From the NCBI RefSeq assembly GCF_025152405.1, contig NZ_CP102292.1, positions 1,302,001 to 1,366,000 on the forward strand: DNA of 64,000 nucleotides, written 5' to 3'. The DNA is from [Ruminococcus] lactaris ATCC 29176 (GTDB lineage: Bacteria > Bacillota > Clostridia > Lachnospirales > Lachnospiraceae). A program made the position numbers and the translations under genes. Below, one piece after another: positions 55,891 to 63,752 of this stretch; within the stretch, counting starts at the first letter, position 1, and each line of letters begins with the position of its first letter. Below the pieces are notes generated by a model. That model was given only the letters and a program-made list of their open reading frames with translations, made no database searches and was not told the origin of the DNA.

Positions 55891-56779
55891 GAAAACAAGT
55901 ATCATCTCAAAACAAATAGCACGATTTCGTGGCTGGGTTCAGGCAGCAGCCACATTACTTACAAATATACATCTGCCGAATTTCTTTAAAGGAAAAATAT
56001 ACCAGGGTAATGGGAAAACGGTATGTGTTCCCGGTTTGAACTGTTACTCATGCCCTGCCGCTTCAGGAGCCTGTCCCATCGGTGCTTTTCAGGCAGTGGT
56101 TGGGTCTTCAAAATTCAAATTTTCCTATTACATCACGGGATTTATCATCTTACTTGGTGTAATCTTAGGTCGATTTATATGCGGTTTCCTCTGTCCCTTC
56201 GGATGGTTCCAGGATCTGCTGCACAAGATACCAGGCAAAAAGTTCTCTACACAAAAGCTGAAACCACTGCGTTATCTGAAATACCTGATTCTTCTGGTAT
56301 TCGTAATCCTTTTGCCAATGTTGGTCACCAATTCGATTGGAATGGGCGATCCCTTCTTCTGCAAATACATATGCCCTCAGGGTGTATTGGAAGGTGCCAT
56401 CCCACTTTCTCTTGGCAATGCAGCTATCCGGTCGGCACTTGGCAAACTATTTACTTTTAAAAGCATCATCCTTATTACGGTTGTGGTACTAAGCATTCTG
56501 TTTTACAGACCTTTCTGCAAATGGATCTGCCCGCTGGGAGCAATATATTCTTTATTTAACAAAATATCATTTTTAGGGATTAAAATCGAAAATGATAAAT
56601 GTATCGGTTGCCAACAGTGTACAAAAGCGTGTAAGATGGACGTAAATGTGCTCAAGACACCCAACCATCCGGAATGTATCCGTTGCGGAGCCTGCATGAA
56701 GGTATGTCCAAAGGATGCAATCCACTATCAATTTATGGGGAAAGACATGTGCATACATAAACATAAAGGAACAAAGTAA
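55883..56779 (+). CDS. 4Fe-4S membrane protein (NapH/YccM-like)
   Basis: 298 residues from a TTG overlapping the previous stop. About five transmembrane helices. Cysteine-rich motifs: LNCYSCPAASGACPIG near the N-terminus, FICGFLCPFGW and KWICPLGA (the CxxxCP signatures of the family), and two ferredoxin clusters CIGCQQCTKACK and CIRCGACMKVCPK. It passes electrons across the membrane, here presumably to the TlpA-like lipoprotein downstream for thiol-disulfide or peroxide chemistry outside. Confidence 0.93.
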   Translation: MDKKTSIISKQIARFRGWVQAAATLLTNIHLPNFFKGKIYQGNGKTVCVPGLNCYSCPAASGACPIGAFQAVVGSSKFKFSYYITGFIILLGVILGRFICGFLCPFGWFQDLLHKIPGKKFSTQKLKPLRYLKYLILLVFVILLPMLVTNSIGMGDPFFCKYICPQGVLEGAIPLSLGNAAIRSALGKLFTFKSIILITVVVLSILFYRPFCKWICPLGAIYSLFNKISFLGIKIENDKCIGCQQCTKACKMDVNVLKTPNHPECIRCGACMKVCPKDAIHYQFMGKDMCIHKHKGTK

Positions 56780-56860
56780 AGTTTGTATTAACTGATTAAC
56801 TTTATTAAAATTGCAAAATAGAATAGTTACAAAATAACATATATAAAAGGAGATTTTATC

Positions 56861-57745
56861 ATGAAAACAAGAAAAAATATCATCACTGTACTTACTCTTT
56901 GCGCAGCTTTATCACTTACCGCCTGTACAGGCAAGGAAACAAAAGACACTACTGACACACAGACTACAGATGCAGCATCGACTCCGGAATCCAGTTCTGA
57001 GATCAACGATTTATTCCAGCAGGAAAACCAGCTGTTTGCAGATCATCAGGATGAATGGAACAAAGCATTTGCTATGGCAAACAAAAGCTCTGCAGACCCA
57101 AGCGGAAACTATGGGGATTATCTTGCTGATCTTGTAGACTCCAACAAAGATGAATTTACAGAGGAAGAACTTGAAGTTCTCCATAAAGATATCGAAACTA
57201 TTCGTGGAATCGAAGAAAAAATTGCAGCTCTGGAAAGTGCAGGAACCCCGGAAACAGCAGCTGACTCTTCTGATGCAGATACCCCATTCAAGAACTTCAG
57301 TGCCACCGACTATGACGGAAATAAAGTAGACGATTCTCTGTTTTCCAACAATGCGGTAACTGTTCTGAATTTCTGGTTTACCGGTTGTAAACCGTGTGTT
57401 GGTGAATTATCCAAACTGAATGAAATGAACGAAGCCATCAAATCCATGGGTGGTGAAGTTGTTGGTATCAATACAGAAACCTTTGATGGAAATGAATCTG
57501 CAATTAAGGAAGCAAAAAAGGTCCTGAAAAGCCAGGGAGCAAAATATCGTAACCTTTCCCTCACCTCCGATTCTGATGCAGGAAAATATGCTTCCAATAT
57601 CATGGCATTTCCTACCACTGTTCTGGTAGACCGGAACGGAAATATCATTGGAGAGCAGTTCATGGGTGGTGTTGATGATCAGAAAAATTATGATGCACTG
57701 ATGAAACAGATCAAGGCAGTGATTGACGCAGATTCTGCAAAATAA
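56861..57745 (+). CDS. TlpA/ResA-like thiol-disulfide lipoprotein
   Basis: 294 residues, AAAGGAG before the ATG. Lipobox LTAC at the end of the signal peptide, then a Thr/Ser/Asp-rich linker and a helical segment, and a thioredoxin-fold domain from about residue 145: VLNFWFTGCKPCVGEL with the CKPC active site and the cis-proline in MAFPTTVLV. Reduces or oxidises extracytoplasmic disulfides. Completes the redox module with the two genes upstream. The CcdA/DsbD partner often seen is replaced by the 4Fe-4S protein. Confidence 0.93.
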   Translation: MKTRKNIITVLTLCAALSLTACTGKETKDTTDTQTTDAASTPESSSEINDLFQQENQLFADHQDEWNKAFAMANKSSADPSGNYGDYLADLVDSNKDEFTEEELEVLHKDIETIRGIEEKIAALESAGTPETAADSSDADTPFKNFSATDYDGNKVDDSLFSNNAVTVLNFWFTGCKPCVGELSKLNEMNEAIKSMGGEVVGINTETFDGNESAIKEAKKVLKSQGAKYRNLSLTSDSDAGKYASNIMAFPTTVLVDRNGNIIGEQFMGGVDDQKNYDALMKQIKAVIDADSAK

Positions 57746-57849
57746 TCTTAGCTCACTATCGCGACAGTCGCCAAGGTCTCGTGCACGCACGGACTTTGGC
57801 TCGTTGCTCGCGTACCTAATCAAAAAGCTTCTTATTGGCCTTTGATGTT

Positions 57850-58258
57850 CTAATTCTGGAAATGAATCTTTTCACCCTGGATTGCCGGGTAACGGATCGG
57901 GTGGTCACTGTCAAGGTTTTCTCTGTGCATGTCCACTCCACTGATCTGGTGGTTTTCATAGGTATTGTAGTAATAAATACCTTTCGTGGCATTGCAGCAG
58001 GATGTATACAAGGTAATCTCATATTTACCCTCTGCCACCTCACAGCATCCTCTCTGTTTATCAACAGAGCCAGAGGAAACTGTGGGCTGAATGGAGTATT
58101 TACAATATTGATTCGATCCAGCAGTTCATGTACCTCTTTCATGGAAGCACACTGCCCCAGAATCCATGGAATCAGCTCAAACTGTGCCACATTTTCTTTG
58201 CCATCCTGCACTTCGGCATAAACCGCATTTCCAACAAAGTTAAGACCTGCGATCCCTA
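57850..58258 (-). pseudogene. Bile salt hydrolase (choloylglycine hydrolase) remnant
   Basis: Two frames make parts of one enzyme. Right part: AGLNFVGNA, then ENVAQFELIPWILGQCAS and VNTPFSPQFPLA. Left part: RGCCEVAEGKYEITLYTSCC, then GIYYYNTYENHQISGVDMH and the ending IQGEKIHFQN. These are the middle and end of a bile salt hydrolase. About 140 central residues are deleted at the frame change (near 58065), and the N-terminus with the catalytic Cys2 is replaced by an IS630 remnant at 58259. Non-functional. Confidence 0.88.
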
Positions 58259-58562
58259 CGGTTTTTGGCAGGCTTTACTGATTACCCAGGTGATATCGTC
58301 ATCGGTGATTTCCGCTTTTCTTCCACGGCCTTTGTTATCACGTAAAGAAGCTTCAACACCGTTCTCTTTAAATTTGTTAAGACAACGTTTTACCACACTG
58401 ATTCCAATATCAAGTTTGTCAGCAGTTTATTTAAGTAAGATTTATCATCATCTGTTAAAGAAATAGTTTTAATTGTATTAGGCATAATTGGACCTCGATG
58501 GTTCAATTATACCATAATAGGAATGTGAATTAAAATAGTTTGTTATTTAAAGTGGATTATAC
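58259..58562 (-). mobile_element. IS630 copy-A-type remnant truncating the bile salt hydrolase gene
   Basis: Reverse orientation copy of the first part of IS630 copy A, ending GTGGATTATAC at 58562 next to TA. An internal deletion joins two TGCTGAC direct repeats of the parent. Only the start of the transposase gene remains. The other end is fused into the bile salt hydrolase frame. Confidence 0.88.
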
Positions 58563-58586
58563 TAGGTATTGTACCAAAAAACGGAC

Positions 58587-58796
58587 TTATTCCTCTTCTT
58601 CGAAAAAGAAGATATCCTCTACAGTACGTTCAAACACTTTCGCTATATCCATAGCAAGTTTCAATGACGGATTATATTTCCCATTTTCCAAATTTCCAAT
58701 TGTCTCCCGGCGGACCCCCACCAACTTTGCAAGTTCCGCCTGTTGCATATTATTTTCCTTGCGGAGTTCATGCAGCTTTGTTTTTAGTATAGGCAT
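58587..58796 (-). CDS. XRE-family HTH regulator (YozG/Cro-like)
   Basis: 69 residues from the ATG at 58796 (GTG 58805 is also possible, closer to AAAGGA). HTH: MQQAELAKLVGVRRETIGNL, then ENGKYNPSLKLAMDIAKVF and a C-terminal DIFFFEEEE acidic tail. This short form is usually paired with a membrane protein gene, as here, where it starts 1 bp after that gene's stop. It likely binds the operators at 59215-59292 and autoregulates. Confidence 0.85.
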   Translation of the reverse strand: MPILKTKLHELRKENNMQQAELAKLVGVRRETIGNLENGKYNPSLKLAMDIAKVFERTVEDIFFFEEEE

Positions 58797-58797
58797 A

Positions 58798-59196
58798 TCA
58801 ATCACTCGTCCTTTCTTCCAGCCAGAATAAAATGCCAGTAAGAAGTTGAACCACTCCGATAACGAACGGATATAACTTGGCTATATTTACTACCATATTT
58901 CCAAGAACTACCGAGCCTACACCAATAATCAAAAACAATGAAACTGTGATATCAAGCGTCATTGCCTTTGCTTTTGATATGTGTAAAATTGACATCTCAT
59001 CATCAGCATCCGCTTTTACAAATAAAGCAATGCATGAAGTTATGATCGCCATAATTAAAGCAACGATACACAGCACTTTTGTAACAATGTTATTTGGCAA
59101 CAGATTTATGACGGCGTATATCAGCCACACAACTCCATTCAGGGTATATCGTAAATTATAGTGTTCTGACAAACTCATCGGTTCTTTTTTATTCAT
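58798..59196 (-). CDS. Four-helix membrane protein paired with the XRE regulator
   Basis: 132 residues from the ATG at 59196 (GGAG at 9 bp; the ATG at 59205 abuts it). Four hydrophobic helices: LNGVVWLIYAVINLLP, VLCIVALIMAIITSCIALFV, LDITVSLFLIIGVGSVVLG and PFVIGVVQLLTGILFW. A DUF-type partner of small XRE regulators in Clostridia; function unknown. Confidence 0.75.
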   Translation of the reverse strand: MNKKEPMSLSEHYNLRYTLNGVVWLIYAVINLLPNNIVTKVLCIVALIMAIITSCIALFVKADADDEMSILHISKAKAMTLDITVSLFLIIGVGSVVLGNMVVNIAKLYPFVIGVVQLLTGILFWLEERTSD

Positions 59197-59214
59197 AATC
59201 TCCATCTCCTTTAT

Positions 59215-59292
59215 GTGATATATTTCGCTCTTATATTACAAAAATACCACTTATATATTCTCTTGTCAATATAAATGTGCGAAATATACCAC
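59215..59292 (-). promoter_or_regulatory. Promoter with flanking operators of the XRE/membrane operon
   Basis: On the minus strand TTGACA (59269-59264) lies 17 bp before TATTTT (59246-59241). GTGGTATATTTCGC (59292-59279) is just upstream and GCGAAATATATCAC (59228-59215) just downstream; the two are inverted repeats at 13 of 14 positions. Such bracketing suits repression by looping or by occupying both sides. Confidence 0.75.
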
Positions 59293-59304
59293 ACGGTTTT
59301 AAAT

Positions 59305-59337
59305 AAAAAAAGATGCCTACCACTAAGAAAGACACCT
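59305..59337 (-). terminator. Terminator downstream of the VOC/PPOX genes
   Basis: Minus-strand stem AGGTGTC/GGCATCT (with G-U pairs) and a TTTTTT run, placed after the VOC gene and before the promoter of the XRE operon. No gene is seen between 59338 and 59488. Confidence 0.6.
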
Positions 59338-59488
59338 CTCTTTATCCGACATAGGTATTTACATCTATTTTAATAAGTCATATATTACGCTTTCTGTTTG
59401 GGTACAAATTCAATTTTAAGAGTCATTCCATACTCTCTCTTATCATCAAATATGAAAGATTTTTTGTGATATACTTACATTCTCTACA

Positions 59489-59872
59489 TCAGCTATACTT
59501 AACTGGTGTTCGAACTTCTATAAGATTCCCCGATGGATCATAAAATCTTACCATTTTTTGTCCACTGGCGAGTTCTGTTAATTCAGTTTTAAATTCCACC
59601 AAAATGTTTCGTGAAATAAGTTTATCTACAAGCCCTTCAACATCATTATCTTCAAAGTACAGCTCAGTCATATTATTATATGGTGTTGTAGATTTTTCGA
59701 TGACATCTGCCCATACCTTTGCATCCTGTAGTACAAGTCCCTCCGTCAATATTACGTTGCCTTCCTGCTTCGTAATTATATCTAATCCAAATATTTCTTT
59801 ATAAAAACAAATAGATTCTTGTATATCATTAACTACTATCAAAATATTTTTCAACTTCATAGCTTGTACCAT
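59489..59872 (-). CDS. VOC-family (glyoxalase-like) protein
   Basis: 127 residues with the two beta-alpha-beta-beta-beta repeats of the fold: IVVNDIQESICFYKEIFGL at the start and MVRFYDPSGNLIEVRTPV at the end. The GNLIE motif provides the metal-binding glutamate. Could be a lactoylglutathione lyase-like enzyme or an antibiotic-binding protein; substrate unknown. 13 bp after the PPOX gene. Confidence 0.85.
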   Translation of the reverse strand: MVQAMKLKNILIVVNDIQESICFYKEIFGLDIITKQEGNVILTEGLVLQDAKVWADVIEKSTTPYNNMTELYFEDNDVEGLVDKLISRNILVEFKTELTELASGQKMVRFYDPSGNLIEVRTPVKYS

Positions 59873-59885
59873 TCACCTTTCGTCA

Positions 59886-60278
59886 TTAAAATTTCACAAC
59901 TTCCGGTTCGTGTGTAAATGATGAAAATGTTGCTGTTGCATGCTTAAAATAGAATACCTCTGTATTTCCATCATCTGCCGAGTACATCTTCTGTAAAGAT
60001 GGGTATGCATCAAGCATAGATTGACGTGCTTCTCTTCTATCATCTTCTACAAGTTCTCCTGCTACGCGAAGCCACTCGCCATTCTTAAATGCACAGATTT
60101 CCACCTTTGGATTTGCGTGGATTTGTTTTGAAACATCTTTTACCTTACCAGTCTGAATATACAATTTGTCTTCAAAAATATGAACAGTTCCAAAAGGTCT
60201 TACTCTTGGCTGGTCTCCTTCTAATGTTGCTAAATAGTAAGTTTCTGCTTCTTTTAAAAATTTTTCTACTCGTTCCAT
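59886..60278 (-). CDS. Pyridoxamine 5'-phosphate oxidase-family flavoprotein
   Basis: 130 residues from the ATG at 60278 with AAAGGAGG at good spacing; an upstream extension lacks an RBS. FMN-binding split-barrel pattern: YYLATLEGDQPRVRPFGTVH, YIQTGKVKDVSKQI, and AFKNGEWLRVAGEL. Likely a flavin reductase-like protein rather than a true PdxH. Co-transcribed with the VOC gene. Confidence 0.88.
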   Translation of the reverse strand: MERVEKFLKEAETYYLATLEGDQPRVRPFGTVHIFEDKLYIQTGKVKDVSKQIHANPKVEICAFKNGEWLRVAGELVEDDRREARQSMLDAYPSLQKMYSADDGNTEVFYFKHATATFSSFTHEPEVVKF

Positions 60279-60536
60279 GATGTAATCCTCCTTTGTTTTT
60301 CTTGACTTCAATGCTATATCTCTTATCAAGATCGGGGCATAATTTATCTGATACCTCTATGCTGTTTTCCGTACACTCTGCCCTTTTCCCGTCTATATAT
60401 ATGATGTCGGGATCAAAAGCCCCCGCCTTTGATGCCTACGGATTGTTCCACTTCTGATTTATTGCACCTGATACATCTCCCACAGTTGTTCTATTCGCAA
60501 CCGTATGCCCCAAGTAATAGAATTTTTAATGAACAC

Positions 60537-60998
60537 CTACCTCAACAATCGCCCCGGTTCGTGTTCTCCGTTTTTATATTCAAAAAAGAATTCCGAGTAT
60601 TGATCTGTCTCAAATATTTCCATTAATTCTCTCATATCCCAAATGAAGTTTGCCTCATCAAGATCTTTTCTGTCCAGCCAGAATACGTGCCCTTCCTCTG
60701 AGGATCTGAGTGTTCCCGAAAACTTATTGGTTTTATACAGTAGAACAATGTATCTCGTTCCATCATCCTGTATCCAGTCCTTAAACCCACATGGTTGTGG
60801 CTCAAAAATATCTAATCCGGTTTCTTCTTTTATCTCTCTTATTACAGAATCTCTGAAGCTTTCTCCCTGCTCTATATGTCCACCTGGAAAGACTAATCCA
60901 TTGGTATACTTTGTTCCTTTTTTCTCTTCAACAAGAATCCTGTTTTCATCATAAATGAAGCACATATTTGTAAGTTCTACTTCTTGTGTTCTGTTCAT
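60537..60998 (-). CDS. NUDIX hydrolase (MutT-like)
   Basis: 153 residues from the ATG at 60998 (GGTGG upstream); a longer frame begins with an unlikely cysteine-rich leader. Nudix box: GGHIEQGESFRDSVIREIKE followed by ETGL, complete. Hydrolyses nucleoside diphosphate derivatives; substrate unknown. The intergenic stretch 60330-60536 holds nothing I can assign. Confidence 0.9.
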   Translation of the reverse strand: MNRTQEVELTNMCFIYDENRILVEEKKGTKYTNGLVFPGGHIEQGESFRDSVIREIKEETGLDIFEPQPCGFKDWIQDDGTRYIVLLYKTNKFSGTLRSSEEGHVFWLDRKDLDEANFIWDMRELMEIFETDQYSEFFFEYKNGEHEPGRLLR

Positions 60999-61051
60999 AT
61001 TTCCACCTGTTCCAATACCATTTAAATGGCACAAATTTATCGTTGGTTTTT

Positions 61052-61576
61052 CTATTTTACATAGTATACATAATTTCCTTTTCTGGGGGCAGATGCTGGT
61101 GCCGGTACGGCAGCATACCCGATTGCACAATGTCCGATTCCTTCATAATCACCATCAATTCCCAAATCCGAGAGAATCTTTTTTCCAAAATCAGATTCAA
61201 ATTCTTCCTTTGCTCTGTGAATCCAAATACTTCCAAGACCAAGACTTTCTGCTGCATTCATGAGATTCCCCATAACAAGAGAGCCATCGTATTTATAGGT
61301 TGGGATTGTTTTATCGGCAAGAACAATCAGAATTACCGGTGCTCCGTAAAATGGATCCATATCAGTTCCCATAATCTTTGCATTCTCAGTCGCTATCTGA
61401 TCTCTTAATTCCTTATTCGTAACTGCAATAATAATCGGACTCTGCTTTCCTCTTCCTGTTGGAGCATAAGTGCCGGCCTTTACAATGGCCTCAATATCTT
61501 CCGCAGATACCATTTTCTTTTTATCAAAATTTCTACAACTTCTTCTGGCTTCCATTACCTTTAATGTCTCATTCAT
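61052..61576 (-). CDS. Nitroreductase-family protein
   Basis: 174 residues. FMN-binding start EARRSCRNFDKKKMVSAEDI, then AGTYAPTGRGKQSPIIIAV and the family-typical AAESLGLGSIWIHRA. Near C-terminus GHCAIGYAAVPAPAS. Reduces nitro compounds or quinones with NAD(P)H. RBS GAGG. Monocistronic or with the PPOX remnant upstream. Confidence 0.92.
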   Translation of the reverse strand: MNETLKVMEARRSCRNFDKKKMVSAEDIEAIVKAGTYAPTGRGKQSPIIIAVTNKELRDQIATENAKIMGTDMDPFYGAPVILIVLADKTIPTYKYDGSLVMGNLMNAAESLGLGSIWIHRAKEEFESDFGKKILSDLGIDGDYEGIGHCAIGYAAVPAPASAPRKGNYVYYVK

Positions 61577-61592
61577 CTCTTATAACCTCTTT

Positions 61593-61679
61593 TCACCAAA
61601 TTATTTCTGATATTCTAATGTCTGTCTGCTGCTTATCCTTCCAATAATTTACAGCTTTTTCAAATTCTTCATGTGTCAC
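61593..61679 (-). pseudogene. PPOX-family N-terminal remnant
   Basis: 28 residues from a GTG with GGAGGTG upstream: MTHEEFEKAVNYWKDKQQTD and a few more, then stop. The text matches the start of a common Lachnospiraceae pyridoxamine-oxidase-like protein of about 140 residues; the rest is missing and the nitroreductase gene follows. Confidence 0.5.
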
Positions 61680-61693
61680 AAAAATCACCTCCA

Positions 61694-62401
61694 CTATTTA
61701 TATGAATCTCTTCTTTTCATCAGCCACTTTTGATCTATGCATTTCACTTCACCATCAAAACGAATATGAAGATGTACTCCGCCAGATCTTGGACTAATTT
61801 TTTCTACGATTCCATTTCCAAATCGGGGATGAGCAACTTCATCTCCAATTTTATAATGGATAATTTCATTCTTTTGCTTCTGTGCTTTTTGCAGACGTTG
61901 ATAGGTATCCCGGATTGGCACCGTCTTATCATGGATCCGATTTTTTAATACCTTATCGTAGTCGTGATCCCTTAGTGCTTCTCCTGCCTTATAATAAGGA
62001 GTCGGAACTGCCCCTATAAGAGAGCAGCAATACTTCCACGCACTCCCGTGCGTTCCTGTCTGCCATTGATATTTTTCAGGTATTGACATATTGTACTGCA
62101 TATAATGTGCATATTCATGCTTAAATAAATCGATACGATCTTCTTTAGACAGTGGATTTTTTACTCCATATGCAATGAAGAACAGTGAAAAATGAAAATG
62201 CTCCTCGTTATGAGCACTTTGCCGGGTATAAGATCCTAAAGAATCGGTATCAAATCCAAATGTCACCGGTACTTTTGCTCCATTCAGATGAAATCTCCGA
62301 TCCAGTCCTTCATACAAATTCTTTATTAACGCTGTTAAAACCGGAATTTCTTTCTGCAACCTCTGCCGCAGGAATTGGTCTTCTCGATCATAATAAGTCA
62401 T
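61694..62401 (-). CDS. SprT-like zinc metalloprotease with C-terminal DNA/RNA-polymerase-binding-type domain
   Basis: 235 residues. Zinc motif FKHEYAHYMQ (HExxH variant) near residue 100, and a C-terminal IGDEVAHPRFGNGIVEKI stretch like the Tudor-type tail of UvrD/CarD proteins. SprT-like enzymes clear DNA-protein crosslinks. Its start overlaps the esterase stop by 1 bp, so they are coupled. Confidence 0.8.
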   Translation of the reverse strand: MTYYDREDQFLRQRLQKEIPVLTALIKNLYEGLDRRFHLNGAKVPVTFGFDTDSLGSYTRQSAHNEEHFHFSLFFIAYGVKNPLSKEDRIDLFKHEYAHYMQYNMSIPEKYQWQTGTHGSAWKYCCSLIGAVPTPYYKAGEALRDHDYDKVLKNRIHDKTVPIRDTYQRLQKAQKQKNEIIHYKIGDEVAHPRFGNGIVEKISPRSGGVHLHIRFDGEVKCIDQKWLMKRRDSYK

Positions 62402-63126
62402 TATTTAATATTTCCTCCTGATTGTGAAATATGAAACAGATATCGGATTCCTTTAGCAAGTCTTTTCCCCTCATCAGCAAAATGTCCTCCGGCATTCCAC
62501 TCCAAAAACACCTGTTCTGCCATTGGATCCTTTTCCAATTTCTTTTTCTGTTCCCTTGTCCGGTCTCCTACTCTTGCCATCACTTTATTCTTTGTCTTCT
62601 CTTCCCGGCCTCCAAGGCTCAGATAAATCTTACATTTACTGTGAAGAGTATGTTCTTTCACATAAATATCCCAGTCCTGAAACCATAAAGATCCTGAACA
62701 ACAGATTATGCCCGAAAAGCAATCCAGCTCATATGCTGCCCACAAAGCAAACAGCCCTGCAAGAGAGTATCCCATCAGCCAGCGTTCCCGTCGTTCTGTA
62801 TCAAATGTCTGATCAATATATGGCATACATTCTTCTGTAAGCCATCTCAATGTCTCTGCACCCTGTCCGGAAAATTTTTCTGTTCCAAACATAGCAGGTG
62901 CTTCCCACGGTGAAAAATCCCGATTCCAGTCTTCCACCTGAAATGCAACAAGCATAAAATTTTGTCCCGGGGCTATTTCCATCAAAGACTCTCTCAGATG
63001 TTCTACTTCATTTCCCCGATGCGGATACATTCCCCAGAAAATGACTGGACCACTGGTTCCATTCTGTGAGATATATAATTTTCTCCCGGATAGTAATCTT
63101 TCATTTATCGGTATCACCATCTTCAC
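62401..63126 (-). CDS. Alpha/beta hydrolase (esterase D-like)
   Basis: 241 residues from a GTG at 63126 that overlaps the previous stop (an ATG 6 bp later is possible). Nucleophile elbow LMGYSLAGLFALWA (GxSxG), a following GSLWFQDW and the C-terminal GGHFADEGKRLA with the catalytic histidine. Resembles esterases acting on acyl or siderophore substrates; the substrate is not evident. Confidence 0.88.
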   Translation of the reverse strand: MKMVIPINERLLSGRKLYISQNGTSGPVIFWGMYPHRGNEVEHLRESLMEIAPGQNFMLVAFQVEDWNRDFSPWEAPAMFGTEKFSGQGAETLRWLTEECMPYIDQTFDTERRERWLMGYSLAGLFALWAAYELDCFSGIICCSGSLWFQDWDIYVKEHTLHSKCKIYLSLGGREEKTKNKVMARVGDRTREQKKKLEKDPMAEQVFLEWNAGGHFADEGKRLAKGIRYLFHISQSGGNIK

Positions 63127-63302
63127 CTGCCTGCTACAATACCGGATACCTGTCCATCTCCAAGTTCCATAATAATTAACTTACCATCTTCGCGTCTTGC
63201 TATATCAATCGTTACAAAATTGCTCTCCAGTTTTTTCACAGCCGCTTCAATCCAAAGTTGTTGTCCTGCAAGCACTGATTTCAATCTTATATTATCAATC
63301 AT
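63123..63302 (-). pseudogene. ATP-grasp (DUF4343-like) C-terminal remnant
   Basis: 59 residues: MIDNIRLKSVLAGQQLWIEA and later FVTIDIARREDGKLIIMELG, the conserved end of ATP-grasp proteins with the metal-binding acidic strand. The first three quarters of the usual protein are absent. Overlaps the esterase start. Confidence 0.65.
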
Positions 63303-63328
63303 TTTCTGCCACCTACTATTATTTATAA

Positions 63329-63661
63329 TTACTCATCTAATAATTTAATCAGTTTCTCCAAAAATGATTCCTCTCCTAAAGTATTAATCTTGAAAAATAC
63401 TGCCTGACTTCCACCGGCAGTAATAGCCGAAAGCTGAATTGGCTCGTCTCCATTTTGAAAAAGTGTGACACTCAGGCTGACTCTGTTACTTCCGGCACAA
63501 CTGTACCGTTCAAATACCCTTACACTACATCTAGCAGTGCCACTTTCAAAATCACTGGCATCTTCCAAAGATGCAGACATACTACCATTTAAGATTCCCG
63601 ATTCAATCCTGTTGAGTAACTCATTCATATTCCCATTGATGCTTCTTTCCAGTTTTGCCAT
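63329..63661 (-). CDS. DUF6054-family protein
   Basis: 110 residues, AAGGAG before the ATG. MAKLERSINGNMNELLNRIE, then RVFERYSCAGSNRVSLSVTL and a helical end (FLEKLIKLLDE), wording I associate with DUF6054, a small beta-sandwich family of Firmicutes with unknown role. No active-site motif. Confidence 0.75.
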   Translation of the reverse strand: MAKLERSINGNMNELLNRIESGILNGSMSASLEDASDFESGTARCSVRVFERYSCAGSNRVSLSVTLFQNGDEPIQLSAITAGGSQAVFFKINTLGEESFLEKLIKLLDE

Positions 63662-63752
63662 ATTATTTCACGCTCCTTCATAAAAAATCAGATTTTCTTT
63701 CCCTCTGTAAAAATATTTTTACTTCTGTATTCATAAGTGATCATATTTTCTT

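Noticed and set aside
57745-57835. Terminator after the TlpA-like gene
   Set aside because: A CCAAGGTC/GACTTTGG stem exists near 57771-57800 but no T-run follows, so it is too weak to list.
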